From: Pagrus major
Lineage: Eukaryota; Chordata; Actinopteri; Spariformes; Sparidae
Assembly (NCBI RefSeq): GCF_040436345.1
Contig: NC_133218.1
Location: 20,937,570-21,001,569 of the forward strand
Direction of reading: 5' to 3'
DNA length: 64,000 bases
Of the stretch, positions 35,501-45,529 are shown in pieces. The notes beneath the pieces were generated by a model. That model made no database searches. It saw only the letters and a program-made list of their open reading frames with translations, and was not told the origin of the DNA. The first letter of the stretch is position 1. Each line of letters starts with the position of its first letter. Both the position numbers and the translations under genes were made by a program.

Positions 35501-38500
35501 GAGTCTTGACCTGAGGAGATGGCCCTCCTGTGTTGTGCCAGTCATTTATGGAGAGGTTGTTTTGTCTCCCCAATGTACAAATCTGTGCAGCCAGGACTGC
35601 ACAGGACGCATAGAAAGAGCATTGTTTTAAAGGAGACACAGTAGGTCACAGTAGGTTAAAGGAGACACAGGAGGTCACAGTCCGCACCAACAGAAGCTCC
35701 TCTCTCCCACAAAAAAATAAAATACGGCTCCTGAAACACTCCTGAGACTTTGTGACATCACACTTCATCACCATGTCACACATTTGCATAATTTATGTCT
35801 AGCAGCTAGTTTGACATGCGAGAATTGATTTAGCACAGCTGCTCTGTTGTTGTTAGTAGTGCTGGGTCAGGCGTGAGTGAGCTGACCAATCAGGGGAGAC
35901 TGGGTATTCGGGAAGGGGGCCTTAAAGAGACAGGAGCTAAAACTGAGTGATTCAGACAGAAGGGGGGATAAATACAGTGCTGCAGGAATGGACAGTATGA
36001 GAAAGCTGATCTGCTGTAAACGGAGCTCTGTTGTCTCATCCAGAACGTGGCCTCTTATTATTCATCATGAAACACAGACAGGAATCTTTCCACTCTCTGT
36101 GCTTTGATCTACTGTTCATGTTCATTAAAGATGTTGTAATTCTACATCCCGACAGCGTTTATTTACCAGGACTGATCTTGTTCACTCAATGAATTCAGCA
36201 CAGTAAACAATGGCTTACAAGCATAATTAAATTAATGAATGACTAATTAGTGTGATGCATTACAGAGACTGCATGAATAGACCAGAATAAGCACCTTGCG
36301 GCTGTATGCCTCTGAGAAATAAAATGGAAGTTAATCCAATACTGACATGTATGATTCCAGTGAATAGTTTCCAGTGAGAAACATGCTGTCATCATGTAGA
36401 GACTATTGTACAGAGGAGACAGAGAGCTTCATCACATGGCGCAATGACAGTCACCTGAAGCTCAATATCAGGAAAACCAATGAGCTTGTGGTGGACTTCT
36501 GCTGTTTGTCAAGATCCTCGTATGTGTTCACACACTTGACCAATAAAACCGACTGCGATAGAACATGAAGAAGCTACAAATTCCAAAATGTGGATGCTTC
36601 ACACACATCTTCAACCCCCGTAACACAGAAGATCTCTACAATCACCACAGGGTCAAGATTAGTGTCACCAATTCAGTATCTGACCAAATGTTGAAATACA
36701 GTCACAATCTCCCCTTCTGTTTCTGAGTTATGTCAAGAAGCTTAAAAAAAGGGTCATTACATCACTAAATCTTGCTTTGGTGCCAGACTGTGGTGCCAGC
36801 TGTATTGAAGTCTTTGGGCGATGCATGGAGAAACACACTAAAACCCAACATATTTACATCTTATGACCTCTGATGAAGAAATGCCTCCAGAAAATTAAAG
36901 AACACACTTCAGAGAGTAGGTCCATCTTTTTTAGGTTCCTTGAGTTATGTGTACCGAACATTGTGACGTCACTGTGAAGTTGATCTTTGACCTTTTGGAT
37001 ATTAAATGTCAACACTTCATCATTTTTATCCTATTAGACATTTGTGTGCATTGTTGTAATAATAAGTGTATGCATTTTCAAGTTATGGCAAAAAAAGGGA
37101 CCTTTGACCATGACTGGCAACTTCTAATCAGGTGATCCTTGAGCCCCAGTGGATTTTTGTGCCTTATTTTTAAAACTAAACCCCTGGTGTTCACAAGCTA
37201 TCGCACAAGATGTGCCAACACTCTCCTTCTTTTGAACCCTTTCTCCCGCTGTGCTCCTGATTGAAATCAGATGATCAATGGGAGAAATTACCAAAGGTAA
37301 AGATGAGCATAACCCAATGACCCTGCCTGATGTGCGTCACTCACTCAGGCCCTAAGATCTGCTCAGTTTGTCGCGGAAAATGGATGAAACAAGAAAAGGA
37401 AAAAACACTTGGGGATGGACAGACGAGTCTTGCCGGTGCAGAGAAATAAAAACAGATTCAATAAATCTGATACATTTACTGTTTTCTGACTCTCGTTACT
37501 TTCATCTTTTCACTGAAAATAAGCCCCCTTCTCTTATCAACATGCCTCCAGTCAGTTTAGACACATCTCTCAGTGGACTCTGATGGCACAGTGTATTGTT
37601 ATTATTTAAACAGAAGCAGGGAAGCAGGCAATTTCCTCATTAGATACCGCAGTGTTACAGCCAAAAGAAGAGCAATGTACGAAATGAGGGGTAATAGCCC
37701 AGCCCTCTGATCCCACAGGGAAGCCTGTGTTATTTCATGCAGCAGTTATCTATCTGAACAGCAGCTGTCGAAGAGGTATTAGTGTAAACCTAGAGCCTGT
37801 GGTCGCTTAGATCCACCAGAATGTGGGGAGTTATATTCTGACAGTTATCATAACAGTTATGTTACAGCACGTTTCATATAGAGCAGGTCTAGACCATATC
37901 CATATAATAAGAGGCCAAACATGAGAAACATTAAACCTGATGAACATTAGCATGTTGCCTTGCTGATATTTAGCTCAAAGCGAAGATTGTACTAGTCTCT
38001 TTCTTGTTGATAAAATATAGAAACCGACCAACATATTTTCTATTTTCATTATAAATCTAGAATATTGATATGAAAACTAGCAATCTGGCTTGAATTAGGA
38101 CTCCACGCTACTGCGTTTGTGTATGTTAGTGTGTGTCTGTGAGTGTTACCTGACACAGAGCGTTTCATCCTTTCTTCAGAGTGAGCCACATCTGCCAGAC
38201 AGGCCCATGCAGCCAGGAGGAGCAAAGAAAACCTTCAAACAACAACAGTCACATGATTAACAAACACTAAATGTTCCTGTTATTCTGGATCAATGGAGAC
38301 AATAAAACTGGGGCCAATTAATGATAGAGAATGACAAATTGTTAGATAGTTAACAGTCAGATAATTAAGCCTTTGGTTTACAACAGCTCAGGAAACATTA
38401 CAGGATGATTATGGTAAAATTAAGTTAAACAGCTTTTGAAAAGGGTATTAGATCAGACCTTTCATAGAAATAATATGCTTAGATTTAGACACTGGAATAA

Positions 38501-38688
38501 TTTTGTTGTAAGTATTATAAGGCTCAGCTACGGATTTTTATATTTGTATAAAACATTCAGCTAGATTAAAAAAGGACAAAGAAAGAGCATTATACATGTA
38601 TAATTATTACAATTTACCACATTTTGCTGGTAATATTCATCTTTCTGCAGTGATGGTTGTAATCTCACCCCTCGAGTGTGATTTGCAT
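32541..38688 (-). CDS. hp: Haptoglobin
   Basis: Plasma haemoglobin-binding protein with a catalytically dead serine-protease fold, 316 aa. Exons: 38688-38669 (20 coding bases), 38232-38150, 33866-33583, 33104-32541. The last three are firm; exon 1 is inferred from an ATG plus GTGAGA donor with matching phase. The start reads MQITLEGFSLLLLAAWACLA, a signal peptide. A basic site RSRR precedes MIGGY (cleavage after residue 45). The chymotrypsin triad is broken: Arg88 replaces His (VLTAGRN), Asp145 is kept (DNDLALI), and Ala245 replaces Ser (CFGDAGGAL). LTAGRNLFVNKS, VVLHPGFQ and ILSYDKC mirror mammalian haptoglobin. No complement-control (CCP) module is present, as I recall for other fish haptoglobins. 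Possible N-glycosylation at 93, 138 and 208. Intron 3 is 4.3 kb and full of repeats. Confidence 0.92.
33978..34378. repeat. Dispersed repeat copy B (pair of 27441-27846)
   Basis: Same-orientation partner of copy A, in haptoglobin intron 3. Here an insertion 'agtctattaaggaag' precedes 'ttttattactggacac'. Confidence 0.85.
34797..34826. repeat. (TTAA)n microsatellite
   Basis: Seven to eight ATTA units in haptoglobin intron 3. Confidence 0.9.
34990..35625 (-). pseudogene. Penelope-like retroelement 3' relic (GIY-YIG region)
   Basis: On the minus strand, 35612 onward reads 'CTDLYIGETKQPLHK', then 'LAQHRRAISSGQDSAVHLHV', 'FFEDNNVNILA' and 'RWFERGVKEFIYVKLEQPSL', with in-frame stops between blocks. 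The order fits the GIY-YIG endonuclease that ends Penelope-like polyproteins (here LYIG). Downstream come a 'SHLGSPSPSNPHEGRR' tail and, at about 35074-35116, an inverted-repeat hairpin. Stop codons show it is dead. Confidence 0.8.
35690..36170. repeat. Dispersed teleost-type repeat in haptoglobin intron
   Basis: Noncoding, with phrases such as 'gtgacatcacacttcatcac', 'gctgaccaatcaggggag' and 'ccttaaagagacaggagcta' that I recall as repeated in fish. No ends defined. Confidence 0.4.
36385..36600 (+). pseudogene. LINE reverse-transcriptase fragment
   Basis: The forward frame reads 'TEETESFITWRNDSHLKLNI' followed by 'RKTNELVVDF', the '..W...N.L.LN..KT.EMVVDF' block near the end of many fish LINE reverse transcriptases. 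No neighbouring blocks in frame; about 200 bases only. Confidence 0.6.
36938..37220. repeat. Dispersed teleost-type repeat
   Basis: 'gatctttgaccttttggat', 'gacctttgaccatgactggc', 'ctaatcaggtgatccttgag' and 'gttcacaagctatcgcacaa' recall a repeat scattered through fish genomes. Inside haptoglobin intron 3. Confidence 0.5.
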
Positions 38689-38703
38689 TTTGGAGCTGGG
38701 AGG

Positions 38704-38801
38704 TTTTTATATCTGCAGTGAAATAGAGACTTTGGCCTGGGAAATTTCTGCTTGGCACAAAAACATTGATTCCTGGAATCTGAAATAAATGGTTGTGAAA
38801 T
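38704..38801 (-). promoter_or_regulatory. Putative haptoglobin promoter: TATA, kappaB, STAT and C/EBP-like sites
   Basis: TATAAAAA on the minus strand (38711-38704); a kappaB-like GGGAAATTTC on the plus strand at 38739-38748; a palindromic STAT-type TTCCTGGAA at 38770-38778; a C/EBP-like TTGTGAAAT at 38793-38801. The cluster fits an acute-phase gene induced by IL-6-type signals. The TATA box starts only 23 bases before the inferred ATG, which would leave almost no 5' UTR, so the exact start site or ATG may be wrong. Confidence 0.45.
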
Positions 38802-38804
38802 CTC

Positions 38805-40955
38805 ACTTTCCAGCAGCAGCTATTAGGAGAAATTAAAATCTGTGGCACACACAGCACCGATTTTTTCTATGATAACGGTAAAACAGCTCAGTCAGTAAAA
38901 TTAACATCAAAGACACCACAGGTTGGTTGTTTTCAGCAGTTTGATCATTAATTTAGCTACTTTTTAAACTGATTAGTTGTTGATCCTGTGTTGAATGTAA
39001 AATGGTGGGAGGTTTTGCCAAATAAAACTATTACACAAGTCTGTGTTTCATAATTTTGTAAAGCAGGACAGTCACTCACAGGTTGTACTGTTTGCTTTAT
39101 AGTTTTGCATCATAGTTGACTAAAAGCAAACAAGTCTGACTGATTCTAACTTCTGTGGATTAAAATGTACAACGCACTGCTCTGTTCCATTTGTTACTTA
39201 TCACAGAAAATAAGGCACATATTGCCTCATTAGTTTTCACTGCAGCAAACAGTTAACAGTGACAACAGTTAGTCAGATAGTTGCTGCAGGGAGGAAAGTC
39301 CAGCATAACTGCTTTGGTTATTTACAAGAGGTCACAGAGAGGTTACAGAGGTTTGTAATTATGGTTTAATTTGCTGCCTTGTGTAATTTAGCATCTTCAG
39401 ATAACAATCCTCCGCATTATTCAAAAAAGCTGCAGTTTTCAAGTCTAACACAAGGTACAATATTATGAAATTAGTGTTTGATTTGTGATTGTAGTGCCTT
39501 ATTTCAGTTTTTTCTGATCATCTGATTTTGCATATTTCTTTTTATCCTCACAATTTTTCACTACTAGTTTCAAGTGTAACAGTCCAAAGCAAGTGAAAAT
39601 TCAAACAAAACAGTTCCTCGACCAATCAAAATGCCAAATTAATGACTAAGCACACTACTATATATGAAGTTACAGACATGACGTGTGAAGATGATGACAC
39701 TTTTAAACCTGGCACAGGGATGTATGTCGGTGATGACAGGAGACAGTTTTCTCCTCTGGGGGAGATTGGTGGGTAAGAGGAACAGTGAGAAACAACAGTG
39801 GCTACAGTGGTATGCTAATGAGAAAATCCTGTCTCGCCAAAACTCCACACTCTATCATCACAATGTTTGAGTGTGGACATCATCTTATGCCAATTCGTTA
39901 GACATCACACGACCCTTTGCAATGTCTTAATATTGTAACTATGACAGAATGTACTCAAATACTGACAGAAAACGTGCAGTGGCCTCCCCTTCCTTTATAT
40001 GCAGTCAGTGAACACATCCCCACATATAACAAGCCTGACTAGATAGTCTGCAGATTCATATCTGAGACTTGAAAGTCTGTTTAATTGCACAAGAGAATGT
40101 CACATGGGTTCTTGAGAGCCTTGAGAAACAATTTCCAGAGGCTTATCAGTTTGAGTATATAATTGCAAACGAAAACCTGAAAATCAAATGCTGATTTCAA
40201 GTCATGTCATGGTGGCAGTGTTGCTAATGTTTACAGTCCTCAGTGACTCAGGGCAAGTGCACTTTTAACTGGTTCAGACACAGAAGCTGTTCATTTAGGA
40301 AACACTAAGGACTGTAAAAAATGACCGGTGTGCAGAAGAGGAACTTTTGGCCCTGGATATCCGTTATTAGTTATCTGGATATCTACTGGCTACACCATGA
40401 AGCCCTGAAACATTGGCAGTTGCACACAAATGCTAAACCACCATCAGACAATATCTGATGGGTTCCAAGAATGCTGTTGACATGATGAATGAAACAGCGA
40501 CTGTCACCGTTACCTGAGGGGGAATCCATACAGGTATATGCTGCTTGTTTTGTGTTGTATTATTCATAACCTGACCTTTATCAGGGCTTATACTATTTGG
40601 CTATAAATAGTATGCTTATTGTCACGTGCTGGGGCATTACAAGACCAGTCACTTAGGCTACTGGGTCCCCATATTTAATCAACCAGAAGCCAGGTTATAT
40701 CTTATTGGAAAGCAGACTCAGACATGCATGAGCCTTACTGTAACATGGAATATGTCCTATAGTTATTTATTTGGCAGGTTTACAAAACCCTTGAGGATTA
40801 AGTTACATAATGTTGCTCAGCATACATATCGCTGTTTATTCCTCTGCTCGGGCCTCATTGGCATTTCTTCAGCATTTATATATCAGAATGTAAGCTTCAA
40901 TTTCCATTTTAGCTCTAGTGTCTTTGCTGTTGAATAACTTCAGCATGTCTCATGG
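38805..40955. other. Gene-free spacer between haptoglobin and GPCR loci
   Basis: AT-rich, no supported gene. The two loci are divergent, so upstream control elements of both may lie here. Confidence 0.45.
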
Positions 40956-40960
40956 AGCTT

Positions 40961-41650
40961 TCAAGGCAAGGGCAAATCAGTGATGTGTCCTGCAACGTGT
41001 TTCCAATCATATCTGAGGGCAGGGGGTCTCACTTGAGTGCTGGAGTCTCTGCTCCCTGGGGATAACAAAGAGGATGGGACGTGATCGGTGTGCCAGACAC
41101 CATCAAAGCTAAGCTCATAGGCCAAGGCCATCAGGGGCAGAACTGGACAAATGCCCAGGAGAGGATGGATGCAGTTTACCCCCTCTCCCACTGTAACAGG
41201 GTCACCTCTCCTTAGTGCAATGTAGTATCCCTCTTTGGCCCTAGTTCCATCTCTGCCCCCCCTCATTCTATGTCTTTCTGGGTGAAGGTTTACAGCAATA
41301 AGAAACAGATGCTTAAATATGCTTGAAGACAAACAGCCTGTGAGCAAAGAGTTAAATGAATATAATAAAGCGTGGACTGAAGGCAAGAATTCAACAGTGA
41401 TGGAAGCTGTGAAGAGGCAAAACATGAGCGATGTCTGAAGTGGTAAGGAACAAGGGGGAGAAGATGAGAGGGAAGGTGGGGGTGGCACATCAGAAGACGA
41501 ACAAGGATGGGAAGAATGAAAAGAAGAGTTTACCTTGAAGCTCTGGTGGAAGAGCGTGTGCATGTGATAAGGACTGAAAGCCACGCAGAGGGTGAGGGGA
41601 GTACAGGCGAGGAGGGGGGAGCAGTGGAGTGGGGACTGGAGGCTGAGCAC
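40961..41650 (-). other. Unassigned 229-codon open frame, uncertain coding status
   Basis: The longest open frame not explained by a recognised gene. The N-terminal 130 residues are Ser/Leu/Pro-rich and look like chance translation. The C-terminal 100 (around RGGRDGTRAKEGYYIALRRG and GVNCIHPLLGICPVLPLMAL) are more balanced. No domain recognised, no splice partner found. It lies antisense, just upstream of the putative GPCR first exon. It may be an exon of an unknown gene or chance in a GC-richer patch. Confidence 0.25.
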
Positions 41651-41689
41651 TGCACAGAGCGAGCAAGAGGCTGAGGAGGCTGAATCATA

Positions 41690-41906
41690 GGGACAGAGAG
41701 CTGGAGTGTGTGAGAGGCTTTGTGCTTAATGTGTGCTTCTCAGCAGAATGAATGATGAGAGGACTACAGCTCCACTTTCTTCTTCACTGGAGGATTTTTA
41801 TCTGGATTTTACTCCCTATAAGTCAGCACTTTAATACTAGAATGTTTTCTTGTTATCGACCCCTCTCTGCACAACCGCTATATGGTCCGTAACAGTGGAA
41901 ATGCTG
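41690..41906 (+). other. Putative noncoding first exon of the GPCR gene
   Basis: GC-richer segment ending AATGCTG followed by GTAAGA, a strong donor at 41907. It would join to an acceptor upstream of the receptor's ATG (TTTCATCAG at about 50410-50418), an 8.5-kb 5' UTR intron. The receptor frame has a stop 24 bases before its ATG, so this exon would be untranslated. No transcript evidence. Confidence 0.35.
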
Positions 41907-41909
41907 GTA

Positions 41910-43168
41910 AGATTTTCTGTTTTTTATTTTTTTGTTGTATGAGTTTGCATGGTATTATATGACAGCTGTAAATACTAAATTAGGAGATAAAACATTTCTA
42001 CACTTTGCCATTTTTTAAAAGAAATCCAAACTTCTGTTTGAGCATTGATTGAATATCGATGTGTGTCAGGCTGCACTCACACATGCATTTGCATATGAAT
42101 AATTTGTTTGCGTAGAATGCTTAACAGTTATTGCTCTTGAATTATATCAATTTGCAATATGTGACATTTTAAGTTCTGCACATCTTTGGATTAACTGGTT
42201 TTCACATTACTGCTTTAAGTTGATTGTTTTTTTTTTCTAGGTGTATTAAACAAATTGAATTAGGACTTATTGCAAAGCACTGTTGGTCATCAAAATACTT
42301 CAATTAAGAGACTGATAACGAGCAAGGCTTTCCCAAGAGCCATGTTTATATATGCCAAAGAAATTCCTGGAAATGTCAGTTTAAATAACAGAACAATGTT
42401 ATTTACAATGACATTAGTAAATAAGTGGAAACCTTTTTTATCTTAATTTGTTGTCATTTGATGCACACATGCATTGACTCACACAAACACATTAACACAC
42501 TTTCACATTTTGTCCTGTTGGATTTAAATTTGTACTTCACACAGCAGGTGTTGCAGTATTCCTGCTTGCATTTTGATACACCAAGAAGGACTGTTCAATA
42601 GGATGACATTTGAGAAAATACCTGACCATATGAAGTGTTTTATCAACTTAGAATGGCAAAATATTACTTAACAATGTCAGCATAGTTAAGTTTTAAGTCC
42701 TCTGTCGATAACACTTTTTTAGCCAAAGTTCAACTCACAGTTTAGAGGAAATATTTCCTCTTGAACGTAGTTTATAAGAAGATCACTAAAGCATTTATTG
42801 AGAATATCAGGTGGATTCCTGTTTGCTTGGTGTTTGATCATTCAGACATGCAGTGGCTGTCGACTGAGTAAATTGTGGTGGGTGTGACGTCTATCAGCAG
42901 TGAGTGATTTGGACTGGGACTCATTGACAAAATGGAGACAAACACATGCACACAAATTCAGAGACACATACACACATGCCCACACATTAAGTTTCAACAG
43001 TGAATTCAACAGTAATCTGTTGAATTTGGTGACACTTTAGATTACAGCACTGTGTAATAATTATTTAGTGTAGACAGGGGTATCAATATAGTACTTATTA
43101 GGTACATTACAATAATACAATGTGCCATTACAGCAGTAAATATTAAACATAACCAAAACTATTTTATG
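41910..43168. other. Gene-free, probably intronic sequence
   Basis: AT-rich, no gene or repeat structure recognised. Confidence 0.4.
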
Positions 43169-43171
43169 TTC

Positions 43172-43416
43172 TTAAAGCAACATAATGTAGAAATTGGCAT
43201 TTTGTGCAATTTGGCACCCCCACAGTGCAACACCACTGTCCTAAATGCAATTCCCAGGTCTGTAACAATTTGTCAGACATAATGTAGGTGCTAACTACAA
43301 ACAAAACTCTCTTGGCTGAGACAGACACAACATTCACCCTAGTAAAAGGCACTATATCATCAAAATGATTCTGAAGCTGTTATTTTGAGGTAAAAAGTTA
43401 CGTAATGTTGCTTTAA
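43172..43416. mobile_element. MITE-like element
   Basis: Left end TTAAAGCAACATAATGTAG; right end inverted TTAAAGCAACATTACGTAAC. About 245 bases, no coding capacity. Confidence 0.7.
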
Positions 43417-44169
43417 AAAAGTATTTAATTCTAGCTTTTCCCTTAATTGCAAATGTGTTACCACATAGTTTCCTGAGCTTCTTCATGTGTACTTAAAGGT
43501 ACCCAGCAAATTTTTTATTAGTACCTGCAGGCTGTTATCTAAAGTATTACAATTACCAAGTGAAGTTACAATCAATTGTAAAATTACAGTGATTGAATGC
43601 AGGAGCAAGAATAAATGCTTCCAGAGTAAACTTTAAGAAAAACTTGAACAAATATATTCCCAGCAAGACAACACAGGGAAAGATGAAACAACAGCAAACA
43701 ACAAGAGAGTAACACTGGTTATGTGTTTGTATCCGTGTTTTTGTGCCTATGAATGTGTTGCTTGTGCACTTATCTGACACACACAAGGGAAACAAATACA
43801 GACAGAATGACAGGCCAAGATGTGAAGAGAAAGTCGTCTTTCTCCTCATGTGCTGTGGCAATCGGCCTCAGGCGGCTCTGAGCCAGCCTGTCCATTATTA
43901 CTGCACATGACCCTTCTGTGCATCGGGCGACCTGGCCTGAGAGCCCTGACCAAGCCCCCATGGTCTTCCTACATATGCCTGACCTGTCACTCAGGGACAC
44001 AGCCCTGTCAAAGGAAATTCACTGCATGCATGAACAACAAGCTGAAGCCTAAACGCAGCTATTCCAGCACAACGGTCTCCAGAGAATGGCAGACTGTAGA
44101 GGGGCCACATTCAATGTAAGGGTTTATTTGTGCGCATGAGATCAAATATTATTATTGAACGCATGTTTA

Positions 44170-44700
44170 AGCAACCCCTGGATGTACTGTCATGAAAATG
44201 TGTACAAATATCCTTGATCCAAAGTGGATAACTCCAAATGGAGATACCTCAACTTTTCCTCCAGTAAAATATTTTGACAATTGTTGGATGGATTGCCATG
44301 AAATCTGCTACAGATACTCAAGGTCCCTTGAGGATAACTTCTAATGACTTTAATAGTCCTCTGACTTTTCCTCTAGCACCACCATCAGGTCAGAGTTTCA
44401 CTTATTCTGTGACATCTTAAAATCTACTTGATGGATTGACATACATTTTTGTAGACATTCATGGTTCCCTGAGAATGTATTCTAATGATTTCACTGATGC
44501 TTTCCCCTTGAGCCACAATGTCATTGACATTTTTGTTAATTATTATATATTATATTATATATATTTAAGTATCTTGATAACATGGTGGACTGCAATGGAG
44601 TTTTGATACCGACATTCATAGTCACCAGATAAATTGTAAAACCTTTAATCCTCTGACTTCATATCTCGTGGAATACTTTACATAAGTGTTATTAGTATCT
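44170..44700. repeat. Tandemly diverged fish repeat ('ttggatggattgccatgaaa')
   Basis: Roughly 100-base units recur: 'gttggatggattgccatgaa' at 44283, 'cttgatggattgacatacat' at 44428, with 'ctcaaggtcccttgagga', 'ttcatggttccctgaga' and 'gacttttcctctagcaccac' between them. Typical of a dispersed teleost repeat. Confidence 0.6.
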
Positions 44701-45471
44701 TCCAGGCCTATTTATGAACCACACAACAAATGCAATTTCATCAAATTTGCAAATAATCCAAATATGTCCATTACATCCAAATACGATCCACGAAAATACA
44801 ATTTAACATCGCTTAAAAGTAAATGGTTAACCTGAAACTACACTACTCAAAATTAGTTAGGGGTATTGGGATATTTTAGTGTTTCACTTGATTGTTTATT
44901 CTGTGACATATCTGAATTTTTATTTTGTTTTTTGTGAATATTTAGTAACAGTTTTCCTCAGTTTCAAGTATTTCATTGATAGTTGTGTATACATCCATGA
45001 GAACATTACAAACAAGAACTGTTTATAGCTAATTCGGCATACTTTCAATGGTGCTAATTTTCCAATATGTAAACACGTGTATGTTAAAAAACGGGTCTCA
45101 ACTTGCAAGTTAACAAGGCCCCCATCTGAATGAAAATGGAGAGAGTTAGAAATTAACTGTTAATGGTCACCTGGACATAAAAAACTGCATGTATAAAATC
45201 GCCAGTCAAATCGGATATAAACTGCTTAAAAAGTTCAGTGACTTTGCCCCAAAATAAGGTTTAAAAAGCCCTTTTCTTCTTTATTGTAGCCTTCAAGTAA
45301 CTTGCTAGCTCCATGGCAACACTATACTTCCTGTTTAGAACTCCCAGAGCATTATTGGAAACATTTTCCCCAAAATTATGCATGATTGTGTCTCAAATCA
45401 AAGTGAGACAAAGGATAATAATAAAAGGGAGGAAGACAATTAATATTAATGTTTATAATTTTGCACTATCA

Positions 45472-45525
<54 letters not shown>

Positions 45526-45526
45526 G
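45472..45526. repeat. (AT)n microsatellite
   Basis: Near-pure AT run with two interruptions. Confidence 0.95.
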
Positions 45527-45529
45527 TGG

